The notes: generated from the sequence alone by a model not told the origin. DNA of 64,000 nucleotides from Pseudomonas sp. MPC6 (GCF_006094435.1 NZ_CP034783.1:1949001-2013000); one strand, 5' to 3'. Counted from the first letter of the stretch, positions 35,182 to 44,589 are shown. Program-made: numbers and translations.

Positions 35182-35322
35182 ATGAAAAGTATAATTAGTG
35201 TTTGTGACAAAACTACCGGTGAGGAGGCCGTTTTCCCATGCTCAGTTGTAATGAAAGTCGTAAATCCCGGTATCAGCAGTTGCGCATTGATTTCACCCCT
35301 ATCTGAAACGAGAGCGCGTTAG
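35182..35322 (+). CDS. Possible 46-residue small protein, PAAR-like start
   Basis: A short open frame beginning KSIISVCDKTTGEEAVFPCS and ending three bases before the next ATG. The start faintly recalls PAAR-tip proteins (GDKTTHGG.V..GS), but the conserved glycines and histidine are missing and it is too short. It may be a real small gene or the remains of one. The rest of the 35006-35324 interval shows no gene. Confidence 0.3.
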   Translation: MKSIISVCDKTTGEEAVFPCSVVMKVVNPGISSCALISPLSETRAR

Positions 35323-35324
35323 TC

Positions 35325-36551
35325 ATGCCCGTCAGACTGGATAAAGTTCCACCTCTCGCGCCACGTCCTGCACGGCCTCGTATCTGGTTGTGGCTCGGCT
35401 TGCTGCTGTCGGGTTTGTTGTTGGGAGTCGGAGAGACCTTGCTGTTCGGCGACGAAACGTTGCACCAGAAACCTGATGAATTCTGGGGCCTGGCCTTAGG
35501 CGTACCGATCCTGAGTTGGTGCGTGCTGGGTTTTGGGCGAATGCTGTTTCATATGGGCGAACACGCTGCTGCCGATGGTTGGGATGAAGCGCGGGAAGAA
35601 GTCCTGATCCGCAAAATTCGACAGGGTCGACGCTCGCAGCAAGTGTTGGGTGTGAGCTGGTATACCGCGCTTCGAGCGCCAGGGGAGCCGCCGGCCGCAC
35701 AACTGGATGCCTTGCTGAGCGCAACCATAGCCCTGAAATCTCAGCCGTCGAGGTTGGACCTGACTACTTTTAGTCATAGTCGCCTGTCAGCGGGTACGGA
35801 CGCAGACCTCAAACGGACACTGCTGCGAATACTTGCACAGGTGCTCGCCGATTTGGCGCCAACCCTGGCGCGATTGCCTGATAGCGCGCCGCTCGCCCTG
35901 TTACTGGAAGTCGATAGCGGTTTGTCTGAGGACCAGTGGCGTCGAGTGTGGCGAAAGGCATGGGGCGAGTCCGGCATCCGCCAATTGACAGTACCCGTCG
36001 AAGGCAATGGACTGGCCGCGCTGGACCAATGGCTCGACCAGCGCATCGGCGACCAGGCCTTGCTGCTGGTGCTGGCCGTACAGCTTGCACCGGAACAGCC
36101 CGAGGGCACGGCAGAAGTCGCCGTCGGTGTGTTGTTCGGCAATCGTCTGACGCAAACCACCTTGGCGCCGATCGCCTACCTGCACCGTCCTGAGCAGGAG
36201 CGCCAGCCTACCGACGCCGATCTGCTCTATGCCACGCGTCAAGCCCTCGATTGGGTGCCGCTTGAAGCGAAGTCAATCGAGAAGACCTGGCGGGTGGGTA
36301 TCGACCCACAACGTCATGCGGCCATCGCGACCGTGTTGGCTAAAGAACCCCTGTTGGGCAAGCAGGCGCCTTGCAACCTCGATGCGTTGCTGGGGCATCC
36401 CGGGAAAGCATCCCCTTGGCTGGCCATCGCGGCCGCGACGCAGACGATTGAGCGCGGTGCTGGAGCGCAATTCATCTTCAGTGGTGGTGGCCCTGCCACG
36501 GCCGGACTCTGGGGCACGGTCTTGATGCCTGTGTCAGCACTTTCTAAATAG
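35325..36551 (+). CDS. Two-TM protein of a T6SS/VgrG island, unknown function
   Basis: A 408-residue protein with two membrane helices near the N terminus (IWLWLGLLLSGLLLGVGETLLF, about 20-41, and FWGLALGVPILSWCVLGFG, about 53-71) and a large soluble domain, probably cytoplasmic. No catalytic motif is recognised. It is followed after nine bases by the TssM/IcmF-like gene, so the two probably form a complex. Genes of this kind accompany orphan vgrG clusters. They may help load or assemble the VgrG-effector complex at the membrane; this is inference from context. The start is the ATG at 35325. Confidence 0.75.
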   Translation: MPVRLDKVPPLAPRPARPRIWLWLGLLLSGLLLGVGETLLFGDETLHQKPDEFWGLALGVPILSWCVLGFGRMLFHMGEHAAADGWDEAREEVLIRKIRQGRRSQQVLGVSWYTALRAPGEPPAAQLDALLSATIALKSQPSRLDLTTFSHSRLSAGTDADLKRTLLRILAQVLADLAPTLARLPDSAPLALLLEVDSGLSEDQWRRVWRKAWGESGIRQLTVPVEGNGLAALDQWLDQRIGDQALLLVLAVQLAPEQPEGTAEVAVGVLFGNRLTQTTLAPIAYLHRPEQERQPTDADLLYATRQALDWVPLEAKSIEKTWRVGIDPQRHAAIATVLAKEPLLGKQAPCNLDALLGHPGKASPWLAIAAATQTIERGAGAQFIFSGGGPATAGLWGTVLMPVSALSK

Positions 36552-36560
36552 GAATTTCGA

Positions 36561-39500
36561 ATGCAGTTTCGCCACTCTGTAGGAATGGGGGGGCTGGTTG
36601 GCTTGCTGTTGCTGACCGGTGTGATCTTGAGCGTGCTGGTTTGGCATGATCCCGAGTCGCTGGGTCTTGCGGCCGGCAGTGACCGGCAGACGATCTGGCT
36701 TTGGGTGATATCGGCCGCGACGTTGGTCGTCGCGGGGCTTCTGGCAGGGTATCGACTGCTGGGACTTCAGCTAGGGCAATCGGCTTTTAACCGGCTCGAC
36801 GCGGATGATGTTGTCCAGCCTCCTCAACCTGCCTCCACTGAGACTCGGACGCAACCGACCGACCTCGTGCAAGCGTATTTGCGCAATCAGCACGGCCCCT
36901 TCTGGCGTCGTAAAATTCGCCTGCTGCTAGTCATCGGCGAACCTGACCAGATCCAGGCCATCGCCCCGGGCCTGACCCAAGAAAACTGGCAAGAAGGCCA
37001 GGACACCGTCCTGATCTGGGGCGGCAGCGTCCAAGGCAATGCGGAAGATGCGCCCATTGCACAGTACCGCAGCCTCAACCGCTGGCGCGGACTCGACGGC
37101 GTCATCTGGGCCCTGAACAAAGAGCAGTCCAGCGACACCGCCGCGATGGGCGCCGGCGTGCGCTACCTGCAAACCCTGGCCCGCCACCTGCAGTGGCAGT
37201 TGCCGCTGTACCTGTGGCAAGTCTGCGCCAGTGAGTGGCCGCAGCCCGCTCGCGAGTCTCAAGCAGTCGGCTGCCTGCTACCCGCACGCGCCACCGCCGT
37301 GGCCCTGGAAACCTGCCTGGACAACATGATCGTGCCCTTGCGCGAATCAGGCTGGGCGCAAATGCAATGCGACATGAAGCACGACTTCCTGCTGCGCCTG
37401 TCGCACGATCTGCAGGTCGAGGGCATTGCCCGCTGGCGTCAGGCGCTCGCGCCCTTGTTCGGCGAGTTCGCCCGGGGTCTGCCGTTGCGCGGGCTATGGT
37501 TCAGCCTGCCATTGCCTGCACACGAGGATCACCCTGCGCACCATTGGCCCATCGACCCGGCCTGGCAGGGCGTGCTCGACGACAAGGCCGTGCACAGTCG
37601 CCGTTTGGGCCGACACCCCGTGCGCATTGTTTCGGCGGTGGTCATGGGCCTGGCGCTGGTGTGGGGCGCCGGCCTGCTACTGTCCTTCGCCACCAACCGC
37701 ACCCAGATCGCGCAGGTGCAAAGCGCGCTGGCATCGCTCGAACAAGCCGGGCAGGGCGACGCGCAACTGCTGGCCCTGAACGACCTGATGCGCGAACTGG
37801 CGCGCCTGGACTACCGCGCCGAACACGGCGCCCCCTGGTACCAGCGCTTCGGCCTGAACCAGAACCAGAACTTGCTCGAGGCCCTGTGGCCACGCTATGT
37901 CGAGGCCAACACCCGCCTGCTGCGCGACCCGGCCGCGTCCAACCTTAAGGCCAAACTCAACGCCCTGATCAAGCTGCCCCCGGGCAGCCCTGAACGCGCC
38001 CAACGGGCCCGGGCCGCCTACGACCAGCTCAAGGCCTACCTGATGCTGGCGCACCCGGAAAAAACCGACGCGGCGTTCCTGGCCAAGGTCCTGCAAGAAG
38101 CCGAACCGACCCGCGCCGGAATATCCCCGGGTGTGTGGCAAGGCCTGTCACCAAGCCTGTGGCAGTTCTACGCCGAGCACCTGGCGGCGCACCCCGAGTG
38201 GCGCATCCAGGCCGACCCGAAGCTGGTCGCCCAGGCCCGGCAAGTGCTGCTCGGCCAGCTGGGCCAGCGCAATGCCGAAACCAGCCTGTACCAGCAGGTG
38301 CTCGACGCGGCCGCCAATCACACCCCGGACTTGAGCCTGGCGCAGATGGTCGGCGACACCGAGGCCGGCGCGCTGTTCACCAGCAAGGCCAGCGTCCCCG
38401 GCGTGTTCACCCGCCAGGCCTGGGAAGGCCAGGTGCGCCAGGCCATCGCGGCCGTCGCCGAAGCGCGGCGCGAAGAAATCGACTGGGTGCTCAGCGACCA
38501 CCCCGGCGAGCTCGATGCCGAGCTGACCCCGGATGTGCTGCGGGCGCGCCTGACGGAACGCTACTTCGAGGACTACGCCAGCGCCTGGCTGGATTTTCTC
38601 AACCGTCTGCGTTGGCAGCCGGCCGATAGCCTCGGCGAGGTGATCGACCAGTTGACGCTGATGAGCGACGTGCGCCAGTCGCCCTTGATCGCGCTGATGA
38701 ACACCCTGGCCTACCAGGGCCAGGCCGGCGTGCGCGGCCAGGCGTTGGCCGAGTCGCTGATGCAGTCCGCGCAGAAGCTGGTCGGCCAGGCCCCGGTGCC
38801 GGCGATCGACCAGCAGCTGCAGGGACCGACTGGCCCGCTGGACGCCACCTTCGGCCCGTTGCTGGCGCTGCTGGGCAAGGACGCGGAAGGCAGCGGCGAC
38901 AGCGACCGCTTGAGCCTGCAGGCCTTCCTCAACCGCGTCACCCGGGTGCGCCTGAAACTGCAGCAAGTGCACAACGCACCCGACCCGCAGGCCATGACCC
39001 AGGCCCTGGCGCAGAGCGTGTTCCAGGGCAAGAACGTCGACCTCACCGACACCCAATCCTACGGCAGCCTGCTCGCCGCCAGCCTCGGCGCCGAGTGGGG
39101 CCAGGTCGGCGAGACGCTGTTGGTGCAGCCGCTGGACCAGGCCTGGCAACGGGTGCTGCAACCCTCGGCGGCCGGGCTCAACCGCCAGTGGCAACGCGCG
39201 ATCGTCAGCGACTGGCACGGCGCGTTCGCCGGCCGCTACCCCTTTGCTGCCACCGCCAGTGACGCCTCCTTGCCGATGCTGGGACAGATGATCCGCGCCG
39301 ATTCCGGGCGCATCGACCAGTTTCTGCAGCAGCAACTGGGCGGCGTCTTGCGCAAGGAAGGCAGCCGCTGGGTGGCCGATTCCCGGCACAGCCAGGGCTT
39401 GCGTTTCAACCCGCAGTTCCTCACGGCGGTCAATCAGCTCAGCCACCTGGCCGACGTGCTCTACACCGACGGCGGCATGGGCCTGAGTTTCGAACTGCGC

Positions 39501-39926
39501 GGCAAACCGGTGCGCGACGTGGTGCAAACCACCTTCGTGCTCAATGGCGAGAAACACGAGTACTTCAACCAGAAGGAAAGCTGGCAGCGTTTCAGCTGGC
39601 CCGGCTTCAGCAGCCACCCGGGCACCAGCCTGACCTGGACCAGCGTGCAGGCCAACGAACGGCTGTTCGGAGATTACGAAGGCACCTGGGGGTTGATCCG
39701 CCTGCTGGAAAAAGCCCGGGTCACCCCGCTGAACGACAGCGACAGCCTGCACCGCCTGCAGCTCAAGGCCCCGGACGGCCTGGAACTGACCTGGAACCTG
39801 CGCACGGAGCTGGGCGCGGGGCCGTTGGCGCTGCTCAAGTTGCGGGGGTTCACCTTGCCCCAGCAGATCTTTCTCAGTGAAAACGATGAGGCGGTCCTCA
39901 AGGCGCAAAAGAGGAGGAGCAAATGA
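36561..39926 (+). CDS. TssM/IcmF-like membrane protein without a clear P-loop
   Basis: An 1121-residue protein with the TssM layout: two N-terminal helices (GLVGLLLLTGVILSVLVW, about 10-27, and LWVISAATLVVAGLLAGY, about 47-64), a cytoplasmic domain, a third helix (VSAVVMGLALVWGAGLLLSF, about 355-374), and a long periplasmic part with the ImcF-related and VasK-type C-terminal domains (ending ELRGKPVRDVV... WPGFSSHPGTSLTW). Where TssM normally has Walker A, this protein reads LLVIGEPDQIQAI, without GxxGxGKS/T, so ATP/GTP binding looks lost. TssM normally joins TssL and TssJ in the T6SS envelope complex. A second, P-loop-less copy in a vgrG island is unusual. Codon use is typical of the host. 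Confidence 0.8.
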   Translation: MQFRHSVGMGGLVGLLLLTGVILSVLVWHDPESLGLAAGSDRQTIWLWVISAATLVVAGLLAGYRLLGLQLGQSAFNRLDADDVVQPPQPASTETRTQPTDLVQAYLRNQHGPFWRRKIRLLLVIGEPDQIQAIAPGLTQENWQEGQDTVLIWGGSVQGNAEDAPIAQYRSLNRWRGLDGVIWALNKEQSSDTAAMGAGVRYLQTLARHLQWQLPLYLWQVCASEWPQPARESQAVGCLLPARATAVALETCLDNMIVPLRESGWAQMQCDMKHDFLLRLSHDLQVEGIARWRQALAPLFGEFARGLPLRGLWFSLPLPAHEDHPAHHWPIDPAWQGVLDDKAVHSRRLGRHPVRIVSAVVMGLALVWGAGLLLSFATNRTQIAQVQSALASLEQAGQGDAQLLALNDLMRELARLDYRAEHGAPWYQRFGLNQNQNLLEALWPRYVEANTRLLRDPAASNLKAKLNALIKLPPGSPERAQRARAAYDQLKAYLMLAHPEKTDAAFLAKVLQEAEPTRAGISPGVWQGLSPSLWQFYAEHLAAHPEWRIQADPKLVAQARQVLLGQLGQRNAETSLYQQVLDAAANHTPDLSLAQMVGDTEAGALFTSKASVPGVFTRQAWEGQVRQAIAAVAEARREEIDWVLSDHPGELDAELTPDVLRARLTERYFEDYASAWLDFLNRLRWQPADSLGEVIDQLTLMSDVRQSPLIALMNTLAYQGQAGVRGQALAESLMQSAQKLVGQAPVPAIDQQLQGPTGPLDATFGPLLALLGKDAEGSGDSDRLSLQAFLNRVTRVRLKLQQVHNAPDPQAMTQALAQSVFQGKNVDLTDTQSYGSLLAASLGAEWGQVGETLLVQPLDQAWQRVLQPSAAGLNRQWQRAIVSDWHGAFAGRYPFAATASDASLPMLGQMIRADSGRIDQFLQQQLGGVLRKEGSRWVADSRHSQGLRFNPQFLTAVNQLSHLADVLYTDGGMGLSFELRGKPVRDVVQTTFVLNGEKHEYFNQKESWQRFSWPGFSSHPGTSLTWTSVQANERLFGDYEGTWGLIRLLEKARVTPLNDSDSLHRLQLKAPDGLELTWNLRTELGAGPLALLKLRGFTLPQQIFLSENDEAVLKAQKRRSK

Positions 39927-40141
39927 ATGTCCGCCAGAAAACCTGCAAGTCACCGTTGCCCACTACAAATCCCGGCACCAAGACCAAGCCGGATGCGGAT
40001 GACGAAGCCATCGAGCTGACGGTGCGGGAGTTGAACCTCCTACTGGAGGGAATCGACCTCAGGGGCAATCAACCGCACAAGGTGCTGACGCCACGCTTCG
40101 GGCAAGCGATGAGCAGACATTTTTTTTGCGATTTACTCTGA
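39923..40141 (+). pseudogene. IS66-type TnpB remnant
   Basis: A short frame whose middle part (DDEAIELTVRELNLLLEGIDLRGNQPHKVLTPRFG, about residues 25-59) resembles the C terminus of IS66-family TnpB (LxxxELxxLLxGxD...HK.L). The upstream TnpB body is missing. Its ATG overlaps the TssM-like stop, which is probably coincidental. It marks an old insertion at the end of the island. Confidence 0.6.
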
Positions 40142-40178
40142 TACGCTGCTGAAACACTCGTTTACAGGAGTTGTTCGC

Positions 40179-40559
40179 ATGATTGGCAAGCTAATTTCGA
40201 CGGGTTTCAGTTTGGCCACCTTGCCCGCCCGCCTGACTTTTCGCAGCGTCCGCGCCTTGGCCATGACGCCTGCCGAAGTCAGCCGCCTGCTGGCGGACAT
40301 GCGTCAGGCATCGGATCAGGCTGTGCAGGAACTCCAGGGGCTGTTGGCCAACGTCGATGCGGACATGACCCACAAAACGGCGCACCTCAGTGCTGCCGAC
40401 AAGCGCCTGGCAGCCGAACTGGCCCTGCACGCCGCCGAACAACACCTGAACATGGCCGCGATCAACATTCTGCGGGCCGTCTGGCTGACGCTTCACTCGA
40501 CGCCGAACTTGCCGCCAAGCGAGCTGGATAAGCGGCTTGAACAGGCACGTAACGACTAA
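40179..40559 (+). CDS. Hypothetical helical protein
   Basis: A 126-residue protein with AGGAG eight bases before its ATG. The N terminus (GKLISTGFSLATLPARLTFRSV) is hydrophobic and amphipathic. The rest is helical (EVSRLLADMRQASDQAVQELQGLLANVDADM... AADKRLAAELALHAAEQHLNMAAINILRAVW). No domain is recognised. Codon use and the good ribosome site support a real gene. From memory, a small hypothetical gene sits near galU in other Pseudomonas, so this may be core rather than part of the VgrG island. Confidence 0.72.
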   Translation: MIGKLISTGFSLATLPARLTFRSVRALAMTPAEVSRLLADMRQASDQAVQELQGLLANVDADMTHKTAHLSAADKRLAAELALHAAEQHLNMAAINILRAVWLTLHSTPNLPPSELDKRLEQARND

Positions 40560-40721
40560 CAGACCGTCCGGCGGATCGGTCGATCCGAGCCAGAAATGGG
40601 AGCTCAGCATCCTTGAGTCGGCGCTTCAGGTGCAGGTGGTGGGGTTTATGGAGCGCTTACGGATCTGTGCGGGGGGCAGGTGACTGCTGTTCCTACCGCG
40701 ACCCTTCAATTCTGCCCATAA

Positions 40722-40747
40722 AAAAGCCACCAGCAAAGGTGGCTTTT
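40722..40747 (-). terminator. galU terminator
   Basis: Stem AAAAGCCACC/GGTGGCTTTT with a six-base loop, 24 bases after the galU stop. A/T-rich on both sides, so it may also stop transcription from the left. Confidence 0.88.
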
Positions 40748-40770
40748 CAACACAAGCAGCTCAGGATCTA

Positions 40771-41610
40771 TCAGTAAGCCTTGCCAGTCTTGTAGAAGTT
40801 CTCGAAGCAGAAGTTGGTCGCGTCGATGTAGCCTTCGGCGCCACCGCAGTCGAAACGCTTGCCCTTGAACTTGTAGGCCATCACGCAGCCGTTTTGCGCC
40901 TGCTTCATCAGGGCGTCGGTGATCTGGATTTCGCCGCCCTTGCCTGGTTCCGTATCTTCGAGCAGGTCGAAGATGTCCGGGGTCAGGATGTAGCGACCGA
41001 TGATCGCCAGGTTCGACGGCGCGTCTTCCGGCTTTGGCTTCTCGACCATGCTGTGCACGCGGTAGATGTCGTCGCGGATCATTTCGCCGGCGATCACGCC
41101 GTACTTGTGGGTTTCCTGCGGATCGACTTCCTGGATGGCGACGATCGAGCAGCGGAACTGCTTGTACAGCTTGACCATCTGGGTCAGTACGCCGTCGCCT
41201 TCGAGGTTAACGCACAAGTCATCGGCCAGGACCACGGCAAAAGCTTCGTCGCCGATCAGTGGGCGGCCGGTCAGGATCGCGTGGCCCAGGCCTTTCATTT
41301 CGGTCTGGCGCGTGTAGGAGAACGAGCAGTTGTCGAGCAGCTTGCGGATGCCGACCAGGTATTTTTCCTTGTCGGTGCCCTTGATCTGGTTTTCCAGCTC
41401 GTAGCTGATGTCGAAGTGGTCTTCCAGGGCGCGCTTGCCGCGACCGGTGACGATGGAGATTTCGGTCAACCCGGCGTCCAGTGCTTCTTCGACGCCGTAC
41501 TGGATCAGTGGCTTGTTTACCACCGGCAGCATTTCTTTGGGCATGGCTTTGGTCGCTGGGAGGAAGCGAGTGCCGTAACCGGCTGCTGGGAACAGGCATT
41601 TTTTGATCAT
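40771..41610 (-). CDS. galU: UTP-glucose-1-phosphate uridylyltransferase
   Basis: A 279-residue nucleotidyltransferase. The N-terminal nucleotide-binding loop is FPAAGYGTRFLPATKAMPKEMLPV (about 7-30), followed by LADDLCV (metal-binding Asp) and MVEKPKPEDAPSNLAIIGRY (about 187-206) as the family signature. It makes UDP-glucose from UTP and glucose-1-phosphate, a precursor for LPS, exopolysaccharide and trehalose pathways. The ATG at 41610 (MIKKCLFPAAG) gives the standard length. It sits just before the exopolysaccharide region, which fits a supply role, although galU is normally a core housekeeping gene. Confidence 0.97.
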   Translation of the reverse strand: MIKKCLFPAAGYGTRFLPATKAMPKEMLPVVNKPLIQYGVEEALDAGLTEISIVTGRGKRALEDHFDISYELENQIKGTDKEKYLVGIRKLLDNCSFSYTRQTEMKGLGHAILTGRPLIGDEAFAVVLADDLCVNLEGDGVLTQMVKLYKQFRCSIVAIQEVDPQETHKYGVIAGEMIRDDIYRVHSMVEKPKPEDAPSNLAIIGRYILTPDIFDLLEDTEPGKGGEIQITDALMKQAQNGCVMAYKFKGKRFDCGGAEGYIDATNFCFENFYKTGKAY

Positions 41611-41839
41611 GTGAGTCCTTGATTGGTGGTGCATCCATATTTTCGGCGCAGTCTAATCAGGCAGAGGACTTCTTACAACGCCCGATGCTGACTAACTGAC
41701 CGTAGCGGTCAACTAATCCTGGACGTGACGTTAAGTTTTTTCTTCGGACCGATTCGCCGATATCTACAGCGGCACGACTTTGGTGGGCGTGAGTCAATGG
41801 TGATTCATGGTAAAACTTGGATTGGTCAAATGACCTGTT

Positions 41840-41941
41840 GTGGATGCAGAGTGGGTGCTGATCACGCCGGAGTACGTCCTCATGTCCGACATCTTCGACG
41901 GGGTCATGAACCACGAGTTGCCTTGCTACTTCGACGAATAA
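41840..41941 (+). pseudogene. Short coding remnant between galU and the tailspike gene
   Basis: From a GTG, 33 codons read DAEWVLITPEYVLMSDIFDGVMNHELPCYFDE and then stop. The composition looks like a real protein end, but the frame is closed just upstream and no ribosome site is seen. I cannot name it. Otherwise 41611-42032 holds only a TGACCGTAGCGGTCA palindrome (41698-41712) and no gene. Confidence 0.3.
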
Positions 41942-42032
41942 GCGCCCAGTGATGGTTCGCCTTGACATTCACGAACACTTTACATCATCACCGGTATACT
42001 CCCGGCCGTTCCCGTTTTTAGGATAAGTCGTC

Positions 42033-44222
42033 ATGGTAAATCGCCGGCAATTGTTAAAAATCAGCGCTCTCGGTACCGCCTCCTTTGCGGCGCCGCTGGC
42101 GTACTCTGCGAGCAACACAACCGTGGCCTACAACACTGGCAACGTAACTGGCTCTACTTCCCCGAAAGATTTGTCCGATAATGCACGGAATTTGGATTAT
42201 CTGGTTAACGGTGAAGATGCCTCATACCTCGACCGAAGAGGCGTGCCACGTAAGTCGTGGAAGGGGATGGAGGTTGAGCACAATGCCGATCAGATACGTC
42301 GCGAGTCGGAGTTCGATGCGGTCCAGACTCAGCGCGAATCTGAATTTGATTTCGATCAGGTTAACCGCGAAGTCAAGTTCAACACATTTATGGACGCCAG
42401 CGGTTACGAGCCGCCCATCCCTTACGCCTTCGGCATTCTGCTGGACCGCATGACGAAGACCATTTCATACCTTGGTAACGAATACCGGGCACGTAGCTCC
42501 TGCATTCCACTCACTACGAGCAGGTGGGCGGTTGATGAGGCAAAGCTAAAGTTAATCGGGGATGACTCGCTGCGGCAGAATTTGGCCGCGCTCGCAGAAT
42601 CTCACGATTCCGCGAACGGCGCCGACCTGAGCGGGTGGGTACGTAAGCGGATTGCCAGCCCTATTGTTACTGTAGGCGGCATGCTCGATGCGCTACCGGT
42701 CAATATTTGGGAGTTTGCTAGCTTAATTGTAAGCAAGCCGAATCCCAAAGACACGGGTACATGGGACTGGCGGCCAGCGGTTCAAGCGGCCATTGACGCC
42801 GTGAATACGATATATTTCCCATTGGGAGAGTACGGACTCGGCGGTCCGGTTTACTTACGGGACAAAACTGTGCTCCAAGGTGCCGGGAGTGCGGCGAGCC
42901 GCCTACGCCCGTTGGGTGACTACGACTGTGTCCGAGTCTGGGTCGATTACGTTGGCGGTACGGGGATCAGTCGCGCAGGGCTTCGCGACATAATGATTTA
43001 TCCTCAAGGGAACAGTAAGGGGACATACACGACTGGCCATGCCATACACGCAAAAACATCGGTTTCAAGTAAAGCCAAGGTATGGAAGTTGATGCTGGAC
43101 AATGTACAGGTGTACCAGGTCGGCGGTACGGGTCTTTATCTGCAAGGTAATAGTGCTGCGTCAATTGCAGAATCGATGATCACCAACTTCGAGGCGAAGT
43201 TCTGCGGCGAAAACGGTATTTGGGAAAACCGATACTGCTTCGATACCTGGCTGGGGCAAGCGCTGCTAGAGGACTGCAAGCTGTTCGGCGCTCGCCTGCA
43301 AGGCGGATCTGCCACGTTCCTACACATGCATACGGTGGCGTGCGGTCAGAACGACGGTATCGGTAACCTGATAGGGGGGGGATACTCAATCGAGGGTAAC
43401 TATTACGACCTTATCAACTGCCACGCTGACCGTAACTGTGGCCACGGCTTCATCATTGGTGGTTTTGGCTCCGAAGATCTGGCGCAGCATAATCGACTGA
43501 CTGATTGCATTAGTTTTAACAACGGAGGTACCACCGGCATGAAGGTGGGCCGAAACTTGCAGGTCGGTGCGGTACGCGACCTCAAAGCAATAGGCGGATT
43601 CTTCGGAAATATTGGCAGGACCTTACTCACGAACAATGCCGTCGGCGTCGATTTGGTTTCCCCGAACACCTTCCAAGTGGATTTCATCGGGTCGCATTTT
43701 CGCGGCAATCAAACCCAAGCTGTACTTTTCGGCGCAATTGTTCCGGCTGGTGAGGTTACCTTCAGCGGATGCTCATTCGAGGGAAACGTATCTATTACGA
43801 ACAACTACGCCAAAGCTGCTTGGATTGCGTGTAATGGCTCCGTAAACAAGCACATATTTAATTCGCAAACTTGGCACGGCATATCCAGCGCACTCTCCTT
43901 TGACAGTACCTCAACGGCGGGAGTTAGTGTTGACTCGCTCGGTGAAATCAAAGCCTCTCGAAACGGTGCTGCGGCCGCCCAGCTCCAGAGAAACGGCGAT
44001 AATGGCGCAATACAAGAGTTCTGGCGAGCTAACACGAAGGTGGGGGAGGTCGTGGTTAACACAGCCGGCACGCAATATGGGTCGGCTTCCGCAGACTGGT
44101 TACAGCCACCTCTCAAGCTGGGGAACTACTACTTGTGGATTGATAGTTCGGGGCGGCTGCGCATTAAGAACGGGGAACCCACGAGCGGCACAGACGGCAC
44201 CATAGTTGGAGCGCAGGCATAG
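42033..44222 (+). CDS. Tat-exported tailspike-like beta-helix protein
   Basis: A 729-residue protein. Residues 1-25 (VNRRQLLKISALGTASFAAPLAYSA) are a textbook Tat signal with the RR motif. Residues about 38-130 resemble the N-terminal particle-binding domain of podophage tail fibres/tailspikes (SPKDLSDNARNLDYLVNG, then LDRRGVPRKSWKGME, then a coiled coil of REXEFD repeats). The central part (about 225-600) has pectate-lyase-superfamily beta-helix features (WRPAVQAAIDAVNTIYFPLGEYGLGGPVYLRDKTVLQGAGS). Such domains bind or cut polysaccharide. A phage adhesin N terminus behind a bacterial Tat signal is odd. The neighbouring exopolysaccharide cluster suggests a depolymerase or trimming enzyme. Phage-like remnants follow it. 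Confidence 0.82.
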   Translation: MVNRRQLLKISALGTASFAAPLAYSASNTTVAYNTGNVTGSTSPKDLSDNARNLDYLVNGEDASYLDRRGVPRKSWKGMEVEHNADQIRRESEFDAVQTQRESEFDFDQVNREVKFNTFMDASGYEPPIPYAFGILLDRMTKTISYLGNEYRARSSCIPLTTSRWAVDEAKLKLIGDDSLRQNLAALAESHDSANGADLSGWVRKRIASPIVTVGGMLDALPVNIWEFASLIVSKPNPKDTGTWDWRPAVQAAIDAVNTIYFPLGEYGLGGPVYLRDKTVLQGAGSAASRLRPLGDYDCVRVWVDYVGGTGISRAGLRDIMIYPQGNSKGTYTTGHAIHAKTSVSSKAKVWKLMLDNVQVYQVGGTGLYLQGNSAASIAESMITNFEAKFCGENGIWENRYCFDTWLGQALLEDCKLFGARLQGGSATFLHMHTVACGQNDGIGNLIGGGYSIEGNYYDLINCHADRNCGHGFIIGGFGSEDLAQHNRLTDCISFNNGGTTGMKVGRNLQVGAVRDLKAIGGFFGNIGRTLLTNNAVGVDLVSPNTFQVDFIGSHFRGNQTQAVLFGAIVPAGEVTFSGCSFEGNVSITNNYAKAAWIACNGSVNKHIFNSQTWHGISSALSFDSTSTAGVSVDSLGEIKASRNGAAAAQLQRNGDNGAIQEFWRANTKVGEVVVNTAGTQYGSASADWLQPPLKLGNYYLWIDSSGRLRIKNGEPTSGTDGTIVGAQA

Positions 44223-44254
44223 GCCGATATGGCATTCAATATCGCCATGGCGCT

Positions 44255-44480
44255 TCAGAGGTTCGGTTCGGCGGTACAGCGGATACCACGGTAGATACCA
44301 AACGTGGTGGCCGCGATTATTAGGACCACCACGCCGATGACCAGCGCGATCTGCCACGGGAGGCCCTGCCCCAGACCGAAACCAGCGAGAATCCGACGTT
44401 CAGCAGTACGACACCGATGTCCATGTACGTGGCGACGCCGAACACGTTGCCGACCAGTGCGATGACACTGATGTCGTCTC
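44255..44480 (-). pseudogene. Frameshifted small membrane protein (holin-like)
   Basis: On the minus strand, one frame reads DDISVIALVGNVFGVATYMDIGVVLLNVGFSLV. After a frameshift near 44375 it continues as GQGLPWQIALVIGVVVLIIAATTFGIYRGIR to a TGA at 44255. Two hydrophobic helices joined in this way suggest a small membrane protein, possibly a phage holin, broken by an indel. Confidence 0.4.
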
Positions 44481-44589
44481 ATAAGGGCCCACGCACGGTT
44501 TTGCTGAGCAGGGGGGAGAGTGTAGTGCGGATCGATAAGGGCATGCCCCGCCGGTAGGCGAAAGTTAGCGTACGGGAAAATCACCCTGA

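Noticed and set aside
41964..42001. TTGACA and TATACT upstream of the tailspike-like gene as a sigma-70 promoter
   Set aside because: The spacing between them is about 27 bases, too long for a normal -35/-10 pair.
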